From contig JAPMXV010000031.1 in NCBI GenBank assembly GCA_026936335.1, forward strand, positions 62,001 through 126,000: a stretch of 64,000 bases of DNA. Reading direction: 5' to 3'. The position numbers and the translations under genes are program-made. How positions within the stretch are numbered: the first letter of the stretch is position 1; every line of letters starts with the position of its first letter. This document shows positions 10,961 through 20,896 of this stretch, piece by piece. The DNA comes from Mantamonas sphyraenae. Taxonomy: Eukaryota > CRuMs > Mantamonadidae. Below the pieces are notes generated by a model that made no database searches, was not told where the DNA came from, and saw only the letters and a program-made list of their open reading frames with translations.

Positions 10961-13900
10961 ATGACCACACCCACGACTTTCGACGCAGACGGTATGCACG
11001 TCGAGGTGCACGAGACCGCATCGGGCATGAAAGTGTACAGCGTGTCCAACGACGATGGCGAAGGGAGCCCACTTGTGTCTGGATTCTTTGCACTGTCCAC
11101 AGAGGCGTCCGACGACAAAGGCCTGCCCCACACCCTGGAACATCTGGTGTTTATGGGCTCCGAATCCATGCCCTACAAGGGTGTGCTGGACCTCATTGCC
11201 AACCGCCAGTTTGCCAGCGGTACCAACGCCTGGACAGACACAGACCACACCTGCTACACCCTCTCCAACGCTGGCAGCCAGGGCTTCCTCAAGGCCATTG
11301 GCGTCTTTCTCGACCACCTTCTTAACCCCACGCTCACAGACGAGGCCTTTTGCACAGAGGTCCATCACATCACTGGCCAAGGTGCGTTCCCAGCCTGCTT
11401 TTCTTTCCGTCGAATGTCCGCGCGCACACAAGGGCGCCGCTTTTTGGTCCTCTTCGTGCCGGCCTGCTCACACTCAACGGCGCGCTGCGGTTCCCCTACC
11501 CTGCTCGCTGGGACTTGGACATGTCTTGTTTCCACGTACACACGTGCATTTCACACCTTGGTGCATGTCCAGGCGAGGACGCAGGCGTAGTTTACTGTGA
11601 AATGGAGGGCCGCGAAAGCAGCGCAAGCTCCCAGGTGTGGCTGCGCTCGCAGCAGCTCATGTTTGCTGGCACAGGCTACCAGTACGAAACAGGCGGCCTG
11701 CTCAAGGACTTGCGCACTCTTACCAACGACGACATTCGAGCCTACCATGCCCAGTTCTACCGGCCGGACAACCTGGCCATCATCGTGTTTGGGCTCCCGG
11801 ACACCCAGGCGCTGCTTGACACCTTGGCTGCGTTTGAGGCGAAGCTCCTCTCTGCCCAACAAATGGATGCAAAGAAGGAGCAGCACCCGCGTCCGTGGAG
11901 CTCAGAGATGCCCGCGCTGACGGAGAGCTTCTGCGAAAAGGTGTACTTTCCCGACGAGAACGCCGACGACTCTGCAGGCACGGTGGCCATCTCATGGCGC
12001 ACACCACAGTGGACCAGCGATTTTGAACAGGTGGAAGCCATCAAGATGTTGTGGGACTATCTGACGCACAGTGCGGTGGCGCCCCTGACAGCCCGCCTTG
12101 TCGAGACTGCGGACCCCACTGCCAGTGACCTGTCCACGTCGCACCAGATCACAAGCCACGAGGGCTCGCTGCAACTGTGGATGAGCAACGTGCCTGTGGA
12201 CAAGCTGGACGGCGCCGAGGATGAGGTGATGGAGGGCCTGAAGCAGGTGCGCAGCGAAGGGATCGACATGGAGCGCATGTCTTCGTTGATCACTCTGCTG
12301 CGCAACAAACACTTTGAGGACCTGGAGGAGAACCCCAGCGATGCGTTGTGCATGGACGTCATCAACCACTTCCTGTACAGCTCGGACGACGCTTGGCTGC
12401 AGACCACCGTTCAGCGAAGCAGTGTGTTTGACAAGCTGGCCACAAAGACGGCGGACGAATGGCTGGCCCTGCTGGACACCATCATGGCAGCTCCACGAGT
12501 CACTGTCGTCGGTGTGCCCAGCGCAGAGCGCGCCGAGAGTCTGGCTTCAGAGGAGAAGCAGCGTGTGCAGGCGCAGGTGCAGGCCTTGGGTGAGCAGAAA
12601 TTGGCTGCTCTGGGCGACGAATTGGAGCGATGCATCCAAGCAAACGATGTGGAGGTGCCCCCCGAGTTGTTTGATGACTTTCCCGTGCCCGACGCCACTC
12701 TCATCCCCAGCTACTCTGTGGCCAACTGGAACAACTGGGCGGACAATGGTGACTCAGCCCTGGCCGAGGTACTTGCACAGCAGGGTGATCTGGACAAGTT
12801 GGGCATGGCCATGCAGTTTGACCGCATCCAGAGTGCATTTGTCACCATGTATGCGTACCTGGACACACGTGGTCTGACGTTTGACGAGATGATGCTGCTA
12901 GAGCTGTACAGTGAGCTCTTGTTCAAGACAGACGTGGTGGAGGACGGCACACGCCTTGGATACGAGGAGGTGGTCACCCAGTTGACCGAGGACACAGTGT
13001 CGTACGGCTGCGGCGCAGGCCTGAGCGAGTGGGCGTTCCAACCGGGCCAGTTTGGCACGTTGTTCCGCCTGTACGTCAAGCTGGAGCGTTCCAAGTACGA
13101 CCTGGGCGTGGATTGGGTGCGTCGCTTGCTGTTCCACACCGAGTTTACACGTGAGCGACTCACGGTGGCTGCCACCACGCTTCTCAACGAAATCAACGGC
13201 ATGCGTCGACAGGGACGATACATGTGCAGTGCCGTGCGCTACGAAATGATCTTTGGCAAGGCGACAACCGTGTACCGTACAGCCACGGCTCTGCGTCAGA
13301 ACCAGTTCCTCGCTTCGATTCTGGAGCAGCTGAACGATGACAGCTCAGCAACGCAGGTGCTGGAGACGTTTGAGGCCTTTCGTGCCAAGCTGGTGTCCAA
13401 AGAGGGCATCACGCTGCATGTGGTGGGTGACTTTCGCAAGACGAGCACAGCCGTGGTTCCTTGGACCGTGGAGGCGTTCCAGTCTGGCAGCAAGCCCAAA
13501 CCGCCGCACGCTGCTTACAGCTTTGAGGCACTGGATAGCGAATTTGTGCAGGGCAACAATCGTGGTTGTGTGCTGGGTATGGGTTCCATCGAGTCGTCCT
13601 ACCTGTTCCAGACGGCTCCGGGTCTGTGCGACTTTGAGGACTCCGACAAGGCGGCGCTGCTGGTGGCCATCGAGTACCTGATGGGCATGGAGGGCGTGTT
13701 CTGGAAGCAGGTGCGTGGTAAGGGACTTGCGTACGGCGCCAACATGCGCATGCTGGTGGACCGCGGGGTGATATGCTTTGACCTGTATCGCTCCACCGAC
13801 GTCCTGAGTGCATACTCGGCCTCGCACGACATTGTCAAAGGATTTGTGGAAGGTGGCGAGGAGGCCTACGAAAAGATCCGGTTCGAGTCCAGCATCTCGG

Positions 13901-14208
13901 TGTTGGTGTTTGAGATTGTGTCGCGCGCTTCCACGCGTGCTGGGGCGGCCAAGCAGTCGTTCTGGAATCTGCTGCGTGGCTCAGAGCAAGAGTCGCATAA
14001 CCAGTGGTTGCTGGAGCAGGTGCAGAACGTGACTGTGGCCGATGTTGCACGCGTGGTGAACAAGTACCTTGCCGCAGTTTTTGATCTGGACAAGAGTGTG
14101 CTGTCGGTGGCGTGCCAGGCGAGCAAGGCGGACGAGATCTGCAAGGGGTTCGTGAACATGGGCCGCAAGGCAACGGTGGTTACGGATGCAGATGCATTCT
14201 TTGCGTGA
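10961..14208 (+). CDS. M16 family metalloprotease (C05D11.1/Sdd3-like)
   Basis: Exons 10961-11381 and 11573-14208 join at phase 1 to 1018 residues. The inverted zinc motif HTLEH sits at residues 57-61, with the distal glutamate expected in GVVYCEMEG near residue 150, just after the splice. The context PYKGVLDLIANR and GTNAWTDTDHTCYTL is typical of the long eukaryotic M16 subfamily related to C. elegans C05D11.1 and yeast YOL098C, distinct from the presequence protease and insulysin. Four M16 half-domains fit the length. No mitochondrial targeting peptide is obvious, so a cytosolic role is likely; the substrate is unknown. The downstream neighbour DPCD is convergent, 82 bp away. Confidence 0.85.
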
Positions 14209-14290
14209 GGAGGAAGGAGCCGGCTGCGAGCTGAGCAGAGCAAGTGCAGCAGCGCCAGCTCGAGGATAAACGGAGCTCATCACGCACCAT

Positions 14291-14953
14291 CTATTGCTGT
14301 TTACAATCCATGTCACCCTCGCTGGACTCGATCATCTTGCTGCGCTGTTCGCGGGCATAGGCCTCCTCGCGCAAGATCTGCTTGGGCTTTTCGTAGGTGA
14401 TGAGCAGTTTCTGCTTGTCGCTGTTGTACGTAAATGAGATAGCGTCCGAGTCAAGAGTGATATCGGCGCGGAGGAGGTCCTCGACGAGCCAGCGCTTGTA
14501 ATACTTCTTGTTGGAGGTGCGGAGGACCAGCTCTTGGGCGTCGCTGTCCACCTCGATGCTGTACACGTCTTGGTCATAGGGCAGGTTGGCAATGGTCCAC
14601 AGAAAATGCTTGGCGCGGTCCTTGCGCACAAACTTTGGCTGGTTGCTGGCCTTGCGGATGAGGCTGCTGCTGCTGCTGCTGCTGCTGCTTTCCGACTGGT
14701 TTTCGGGTGGAGTACCCACCTCGTAGGTCCACTCACCCTGGCCTCCGAACTGGTTCAGGCCACGAAACTTGCGCACAAGCAGCGTGTCCTTGCCACTGTA
14801 CTCCTCTACCATCTCCACGTCGGCAGAGAGTTCGGTGTGCACCTTCTTCACGCCATCTGTGACGATGCACGCCGATTTCCCGAGGCCGTAGATGGCCTTG
14901 GGCCACATATTGTATGTATTGGACTTTGTCTTGGGCTTCTGGGAGACACTCAT
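14291..14953 (-). CDS. DPCD: DPCD, ciliogenesis-associated protein
   Basis: A single exon encodes 220 residues. The match to animal DPCD covers the whole protein: the LLVRKFRG block, GEWTYEVG, FVRKDRAKHFLWTIANLPY, VYSIEVD, the NKKYYKRW block and the C-terminal D-C-K-x-Q end. DPCD is a CS-fold-like protein needed for motile cilia and it interacts with the R2TP chaperone. A nine-unit CTG tract (14663-14689) encodes a serine run between the two conserved halves that animal proteins lack. The presence of an axonemal dynein gene in the same window agrees with a flagellated cell. Confidence 0.92.
   Translation of the reverse strand: MSVSQKPKTKSNTYNMWPKAIYGLGKSACIVTDGVKKVHTELSADVEMVEEYSGKDTLLVRKFRGLNQFGGQGEWTYEVGTPPENQSESSSSSSSSSLIRKASNQPKFVRKDRAKHFLWTIANLPYDQDVYSIEVDSDAQELVLRTSNKKYYKRWLVEDLLRADITLDSDAISFTYNSDKQKLLITYEKPKQILREEAYAREQRSKMIESSEGDMDCKQQ
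14663..14689. repeat. CTG triplet tract in DPCD
   Basis: Nine GCT/CTG units, read as serine on the minus strand, in the linker of DPCD. Confidence 0.9.
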
Positions 14954-15038
14954 GGTGAGAGGAACAGACGAGGAGAGGAAGAACGAGCGCTGGCCGGAAC
15001 AGCGCAGGGCAGCAAAGAACGATCACAAACACACACCA
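14954..15038. promoter_or_regulatory. Shared divergent promoter, DPCD/NOP16
   Basis: Eighty-five purine-rich bases separate the two starts; no recognisable core element is seen. Confidence 0.35.
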
Positions 15039-16101
15039 ATGGGCAAGGTGAGACGATCGCGACGCGCGCCAATGGGGCGTCCGCAGGGACGCAAGTCAAT
15101 GATCAAAGGAAACCACAAGGGTCCGGTGGTGGTGAAGCCGCAGGATATTGCCGACGAAACGATTCGGTCCGCGTACGATGATCGAAAGACGCTGCGGCAG
15201 AACTACCAGCGCATTGGGCTTGCCACGGTGAACAACCGTGTGCCCAGGTCGCAGTACAAGCCGCTGGTGGACGACGAGGAGGCGGAGGAGGTTGTGCTGA
15301 CGGGTTTTGGGCGCGTGGTAGACGGCAAGGTGCAGATTGAAGAACGCCCTGCGCAGGAGAAGGAGCAAAAGGAGGTGTCAGAGGTGATGAAGGGTAAGTG
15401 CAGAGACAGCAGAGGCTATGGGGCGAGAGGGCAGGCAGAGGTCGCATGCGGAAATCCGTCACTTTGGATGCGCACGTGGTGGACAACGGGAAACCGGGTA
15501 ACATGGCGTGGTAAGCGACGTGAGCGCTGACTAACATGGTGTGCGTACCATACGTGGGCTTCCTCGTGTGTACACAGCTCTGGAAGCCAAGGCGAAGGAG
15601 GAACGTGTGTCGCGCACGGCCATGCATCACCTGAGCGAAAACCAGGTGGCGATGGTGGTGCAACTGACGTCCAAGTATGGCACAGACTACAAAGCCATGA
15701 GCAGGGATCTGAAGCTGAATCCGTGGCAGCACACGCCTTCGCAGCTTCGCAGATACGTGCGGAAGTACCTGGACGCGATGAAGGGCGTGGTGGACGAGGA
15801 GGATCTGGATGTGATTGCAGACGAGGTGGAGGTGGAAGTGGAAGTGGAGGAGGATGATGATGACGACGACAATGAGGAGGGTGAGGAGGACGGGGAGGAG
15901 GAGGAGCTCGCCGGACAACGATCAAGCAGCAAGAAGGACAAGAAGCAGAAGAAGCAGAGCAAGAAGCAGAAAAAGAAGCAGAACAAGCGAAAGAGCAAAA
16001 AGGTGCGGGACAAAGAGGAGGCGCGGGTTCGAGTTGTAAGCACGACGGTGAAGCCGCGGGCACGGGCCCAATCCATTTTGGACAATATTCTGGACGACTG
16101 A
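15039..16101 (+). CDS. NOP16: NOP16, nucleolar 60S biogenesis factor
   Basis: Exons 15039-15393 and 15578-16101 join at phase 1 (donor GTAAGT) to give 292 residues. The N-terminus is basic (MGKVRRSRRAP), and the C-terminal half carries the Nop16 signature KYGTDYKAMSRDLKLNPWQHT followed by PSQLRRYVRKY. Nop16 is a nucleolar protein of early pre-60S particles. A long acidic stretch and a lysine-rich nuclear/nucleolar-type tail follow, making it longer than the roughly 180-230 residues usual for the family. The stop codon is only eight bases before the next same-strand start codon, so the downstream gene's 5' leader must overlap this coding sequence or the two share a transcript. Confidence 0.82.
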
Positions 16102-16109
16102 GGGAGGGG

Positions 16110-17053
16110 ATGAGCAGCGACCGATCAGAAGAGGACACAACAAACACCAATGTGGAAGAAACTGACGAGGGTGACATTGATGTGAGCACGGAGGGAGGCA
16201 GCAGCAGTAGCAGTGGCAGCAGTAGCGGCAGCAGCAGCAGCAGCAGTAGCAGCACGACAACCTCCAGCAGCAGCAGTAGCAGCGGTGGGAGCACAAGCAA
16301 CTCCTCTGTGCAGCCACAGCTGGGCATCTCGGACTGGCTTGAGATTGACGCGTTGATCAGCAATGTGAGCGCAAACCCAAGGCAGGAAGGAGGAGGAGGA
16401 GGCGGAGGAGGGCAACGCCGAGGCCGAAGTAACAGCCACGATTCCAAGGAGATCGAGTTTGACCCGTGCAGCATTGTGGAGCCGACACAGCACTACGTGG
16501 GAAAGATGCGTCCGGCCGAGGATGTTATTGGGCGTATGCAATATGACACAGAACACTTTGACATCACAAAGTGCACTGTAGGATACGGTAAGTGAACACA
16601 TACAGGGCATGTTGAAGCATGGACAAGGCATTTGGTTGTCAGGAACCCCGTGTGCGGCCGGAGGGGTTTCCAAGAAGCGTCTCTGGAGTTCCAACGCAAA
16701 CACTGACCCCTTGCTGCGTTTTTCTCGTGGCTCTGCACACAGAGGAACGGTTTGCTGGCCTTGTGGAGATGCCCCTGTTACGCTTCATCTCATCAGGAGA
16801 GATTCCGCTGCATCGCATCCGCTATTTCTTGAATGAAGGCGAGCTTGTGTGGCATCGAGCGACAAAGATGGACAAGGTGTTTGACTCGACTGTGCCGGCC
16901 AAGGGCGGGGACAAGTCGTCGGATGCAAAGGAGGACAGCAAGGGCAAAGGCAAGCGCAAGAGCAATAGTCACAAGCATGACCACCTCGGTGATGACATTT
17001 TCAAGCGAAAGAACAAGACCCGCAACAGCAAGCACGGCAGGAAATCGTTCTAG
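16110..17053 (+). CDS. DUF504/MJ1316 RNA end-recognition domain protein
   Basis: Exons 16110-16587 and 16743-17053 join at phase 1 (donor GTAAGT) to 262 residues. The N-terminal third is a serine run plus disordered sequence. The conserved domain (about 135-205) reads RPAEDVIGRMQYD, then VGYEERFAGLVEMPLLRF, then IPLHRIRYFLNEGELVWHR. This is the DUF504/MJ1316 pattern, proposed to recognise cyclic phosphate ends of RNA; in animals it occurs in LENG9-type proteins. The C-terminus is basic and may be a nuclear signal. It lies eight bases behind NOP16, another RNA-processing gene. The splice is well supported because it falls inside the domain and restores VGYEERF. Confidence 0.75.
16200..16284. 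repeat. AGC/AGT serine tract in the DUF504 protein
   Basis: A long imperfect AGC/AGT repeat encodes Ser with a few Gly and Thr residues in the disordered N-terminus. Confidence 0.85.
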
Positions 17054-17112
17054 TTTTGGTGACAATGCAAATCTCATGTCCATTCTTCCACTGTGTGCGT
17101 GGATCAAAATCA

Positions 17113-18693
17113 TCAAAGCTTGCTGGCCGTGATGAGCCGCTCGTGCATGGACTGGTCGACGCGTGCACGGACCTTGACGACGGCGAAAATGACGAGGAGA
17201 GCAATGACGATGGCTGCACTGATGCTGACACCGTACAGGATGGCAGTGAGGCTGTCGACTTGACGTTGCAACTGGTTGGCTGTGTCTTCGTCGCTCTTGC
17301 GGCTGGCCTCGCACACGGCAAGTTCGTCCTTGAGTGCGGCACAGGAGGAGCCCGGCCCTGCGTCAGCGCGCACGTTGCCCAGCTCCACCAGGCCGACCTT
17401 GTAGATGAGTGCTCCCAGAGTCCAACCGGTCTCCTGTCCAGCAAGGGTGTCCACGACGTCGATGGAGCGTGTGTCCGGGAAGCGATAGCCGTCGCCAAGG
17501 AGCGAGAGAATGAAGCCACCGTTGAAGCAAAACTCGGTCAAATAGTCCGGATCAGTGTTTGCGTGCATGGCCTCAAACTGCTTCCAGGACAGGGCGCATT
17601 GGCTATTGACCTTTGCGCGCAGGCATGCCAGGTTGGAGGTGCCCGAGCAGCCGAAAAAGTCAAAGGTGTAAAAGAAGGCGCTGAAGGCATAGATGTGCAG
17701 CGAAGCCGGCACGTCGGGCTGATACACGCCGTTGATGGCACAGTGGTCCTTTGTGGAACAGTACACGTCAAGGCCCAGGAGAGCCGTGCGTGCGGCGGCC
17801 TGGCAGGCCAGCGGGTTCCCTGTGCCGTTGATGTGGTACAGGCCACCGTTGAGTGTTGTGTTGAGGCCTGCAGGTCCACACGGATCCTGAACAACACCTC
17901 CCACGGGGGTGTTCTGCTGTTTGGCCAGGTATTCGCTCATGCGGAGGCTGGCTTGGTCTCGACCCCAGGTCAAGTAGCTGTGCGTGTACGTGGCAAAGGT
18001 GCGGTTGGCCACCAGAACATCAAACAGGTTGGCCAGCGGCTCTTCGGATGCCTCAAAGGTAATCTGTGTGGAGGCACCGCCCAAGTCGAGTGCCATGGCG
18101 CTGTTGTCTGAGGCGCCGATGCGTTTGCTCAGATAGTTCACCGTCAGCCAGCCAAAGACACCCTCCTCCTCGCCGCTCAGCACGCGTGCATCGCGGTCTT
18201 CAAAGCGGAACGGCAGGGCACGGAAGATGGTGCGGATCTGTGCAAAGATGGCGGCCGTTTGGGATGCATTCACGAGGCGCATCCCTGCGGTGGCACCGAG
18301 GACAATGAAGGTCGAGCTCTGTTGGTCGGCGGGCACGTTGTTCTTGGCAAAGTTCACCAGCGGGTCAAAGTACGTCTGCAGCCCCGACGGGTTGTCGGCA
18401 AACGCAGAGATGCCCGGCTTAATTTTAAGCGACGGGGCCTGCTGCTGAATGTCGACCTGCGGCAGGGTGAGAATGTTTGTCACGGGCGCGGTGTACTTGT
18501 ACACGTAAATGCGAGAGCCGCTGGAGCCTGCGTCGATCATGAGGCCGTAGCGTATGTCTGCAGCCTGTGCGAGGTCGGCGTTGTTGACGAGGAGCAGCAG
18601 GAAAAGCTGCGCCAGTGCAAGAGTCGTCGCGGCGACCAGAGCGGTGGGACGCTTTCCCACACGGCAAGCACGTGTAGTGGCCACTGTGTGCAT
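17113..18693 (-). CDS. GDA1/CD39-family nucleoside triphosphate diphosphohydrolase
   Basis: A single exon of 526 residues from the ATG at 18693. An N-terminal signal anchor and a C-terminal membrane helix (before VRARVDQSM) frame a lumenal or extracellular catalytic domain, the topology of CD39-type ecto-nucleotidases. Apyrase conserved regions are visible in order: DAGSSGSRIYVY, GATAGMRL, SGEEEGVFGWLTVNYL, ALDLGGASTQ, and GGFILSLLGDGY. The Glu of the third region is the catalytic base. The reaction is stepwise hydrolysis of nucleoside tri- and diphosphates. The frame is open to 19116, but that part lies over the sorting nexin first exon and upstream gap and I treat it as non-coding here. Confidence 0.87.
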   Translation of the reverse strand: MHTVATTRACRVGKRPTALVAATTLALAQLFLLLLVNNADLAQAADIRYGLMIDAGSSGSRIYVYKYTAPVTNILTLPQVDIQQQAPSLKIKPGISAFADNPSGLQTYFDPLVNFAKNNVPADQQSSTFIVLGATAGMRLVNASQTAAIFAQIRTIFRALPFRFEDRDARVLSGEEEGVFGWLTVNYLSKRIGASDNSAMALDLGGASTQITFEASEEPLANLFDVLVANRTFATYTHSYLTWGRDQASLRMSEYLAKQQNTPVGGVVQDPCGPAGLNTTLNGGLYHINGTGNPLACQAAARTALLGLDVYCSTKDHCAINGVYQPDVPASLHIYAFSAFFYTFDFFGCSGTSNLACLRAKVNSQCALSWKQFEAMHANTDPDYLTEFCFNGGFILSLLGDGYRFPDTRSIDVVDTLAGQETGWTLGALIYKVGLVELGNVRADAGPGSSCAALKDELAVCEASRKSDEDTANQLQRQVDSLTAILYGVSISAAIVIALLVIFAVVKVRARVDQSMHERLITASKL

Positions 18694-18781
18694 GATGAGT
18701 GGCTCTCTGTGGGTGCGGGTGTGGAACACGGGTGTTGCAGGCCACACAGAAGGGTTTGGTTTGGCTCCCGGCCCGCCAACG
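18694..18781. promoter_or_regulatory. Shared divergent promoter, NTPDase/sorting nexin
   Basis: Eighty-eight bases separate the start codons of the two genes; no clear core element is seen. Confidence 0.35.
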
Positions 18782-20780
18782 ATGTCCGGCAACCCGTTCA
18801 CCAGCGAGGGCAGCGCGGATGACGCGTACAACAGCAGCACCAGCAGCAGCAGTGGTGGGATGGGCAGCAGCATGTTCTCTTCTGGCATGCCTGACGTGGC
18901 AGTGACCGGGTCTGCACCCACGGTGCCTGTGCTCCAGGATACGTCCTCAACAGACAATGGCTCGGGAGCTGAGCTTCCAAGCACCTGGACAGACGTGAGC
19001 ATGAGTGCAGACACGGATTCCGTGTCCATCAGCGCTGGGCCTGCCACAGTGGGCGTGTCCAGCTCCTCCATCTCCGCCTCCGGCGTGTACGCCTCCTCTG
19101 CAAGCAGCTCCGCCAAGACAAGGTACGTCCATGCCCCCTGGCAGTTGTGTGTGCTCGTTCATCGGTCCTTCCCTTTGAATCTGCGTGTGTATTTGGCTCC
19201 TGTGTCTGCTCCAAAGCTCGGCTTTCGCCTCTTGTGTCGCCACTTCCGAGTGTCATTTTTCTTCTGCCCTTTCCTTCGCCAGCCTCCCACCGGCCCCGCA
19301 CATGCAGCTGCAGCCCACACGGCGCTGTAGTCCTGTACACTTGGTATCACATCACCCCCAACTCGTCGTGTTTGTTGGCCTGCGCGCCTGTGTGCCGGCC
19401 TGTGAGCTTGCTTGCCGTTGGCCCCCTCTGCCGTGACTCACACACCGGCCCTGTTCAAACCCCCCCCAACTGCACACACGCGCTCTGCGAATGTGTCTGC
19501 GTGCCCGCGTGGCCACCTTTGCCAGTGGCGACACTATATCCTCTTTCTTGGAGTATCCCGTGGGCGACATCATCGTGGACGACCCGCAGACGGTGGGCGA
19601 GTTTGGCTTCAGCTCGTACATCTCCTACCGTGTGCGCACCAAGCAGGGTTCCGAGGTGCGCCGCCGCTTCAATGACTTTCAATGGCTCTACGATACTCTG
19701 TATGCCCTTTATCCGGGCATTTTGATTCCGCCCATTCCATCCAAGGAGAACAAGCTCCTTGTCGGTGAGTTGGCGTTTCTCGCAACCCACTTTGCTTTTC
19801 CACAACGGCCTCAGCTCACACTCTCGCCGCTGTCCGTTTGGCCTTCCACCTGTTTGCCCCACCCCCCCCCCCCTTTCTTAGAGCACAAGGACGACACGTT
19901 TGTCAACATGCGCATGCGTGCGTTCCAGCGCTTTCTGAACCGGGTTGGGCTTCATCCGCAGCTGCGCCAGAGCGAAGACTATCAAGTGTTTGTCAATGGG
20001 CCTGAAAAGGCCTTCCAGGCCAAGAAAAAGGTGGTTGTCAAGTCTCCTCTGGACAAGGGCTTCTCCTTCTCTTCCCTGTTCAGCAGCGACGGGCCCGTGA
20101 GTTCCGATCAAGACACGGCCAAAACCACCGCCCAGAACTATCTGTACACACTGCAGTCACGTCTGAACCGCATCAGCATGTGCTCCCGCAAGGTCATCAA
20201 CCTCAAGAGCTCTCTGGCCACGGAGCTCGGCCACATGGGCGAGGCCATGGGAGAACTGGGCAAGGGCGAACCCGACTTTATCCGTCGCCCGCTGGAGCTG
20301 CTGGCCGAGACCCTGCCCGAGCACGAGGTCATGCTCACGGCAGAAGTGGACATGGAAGTCCAGGGCTTGTACGAAATTCTCGTCGACTACTCACGCATGA
20401 CCGAGTCTGCGCAGGGGCTCATCCAATCCCAAGACTTGGCGTCACAGCACGTCGCACAAGCAAACTCTGCGCTTCAGACCGCACGCAACAAACAAATCAA
20501 GCTGTCCAGCTCCAATGCAGGCACAAGCAAACTGCAGGCTGCAGAAAAGGGTGTGCAGGATGCCACCACGCAGGTCAACGTGGCAAACGACACGCTGGCC
20601 AAAATCAAGGAGAGCATGGCCGCAGAATTGGAGATGTTCCAGCTGCACAAAGCCAACGACTTTCGCAACATGCTTGTCTCGTGGACCAACGCCCAGCTCC
20701 TCTACCACGAGCAGATGGCTGCCAACCTGAAGCAGCTCCTGCCACAGATCGACCAGCTGTCCCAGCCACAAGACTCGTGA
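18782..20780 (+). CDS. SNX-BAR type sorting nexin
   Basis: Exons 18782-19122, 19526-19764 and 19882-20780 join in phase to 492 residues. The first 113 residues are serine-rich and disordered. The PX domain covers about 118-235, with SYRVRTKQGSEVRRRFNDFQ and the basic-aromatic pattern for phosphoinositide binding, then IPPIPSKE and RMRAFQRFLNRV. The remainder (about 270-490) is helical with BAR-like spacing, as in Vps5/SNX1-2 and SNX4/7/30 proteins that tubulate endosomes. Which SNX subclass cannot be told by eye. The first intron is long for this window (403 bases). The second ends with a 12-C tract just before the CTTTCTTAG acceptor. Confidence 0.8.
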
Positions 20781-20896
20781 GCACGCTTCTCTGCTCCGCC
20801 ATTCGCAACCCGTCCTTCCACACTCGGCACACACACACACAGACACACAGACACACAGACAGGAAGAGAGAGAGGGGGTCTCATCCAACAACGATT
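20781..20896. repeat. CA/GACA/GA simple repeats between convergent genes
   Basis: The 116-base gap between the sorting nexin stop and the focadhesin stop holds CA, ACAGACAC and GA runs at about 20828-20875. It must contain both 3' ends. Confidence 0.7.

Noticed and set aside
11382-11572. Continuous reading through the M16 intron from an alternative start at 11350
   Set aside because: That frame lacks the HxxEH zinc motif; splicing 11381 to 11573 restores the conserved M16 sequence in phase.
18694-19116. N-terminal extension of the NTPDase to an ATG at 19116
   Set aside because: It would run through the promoter gap and over the sorting nexin's first exon; the ATG at 18693 gives a standard signal anchor and family length.
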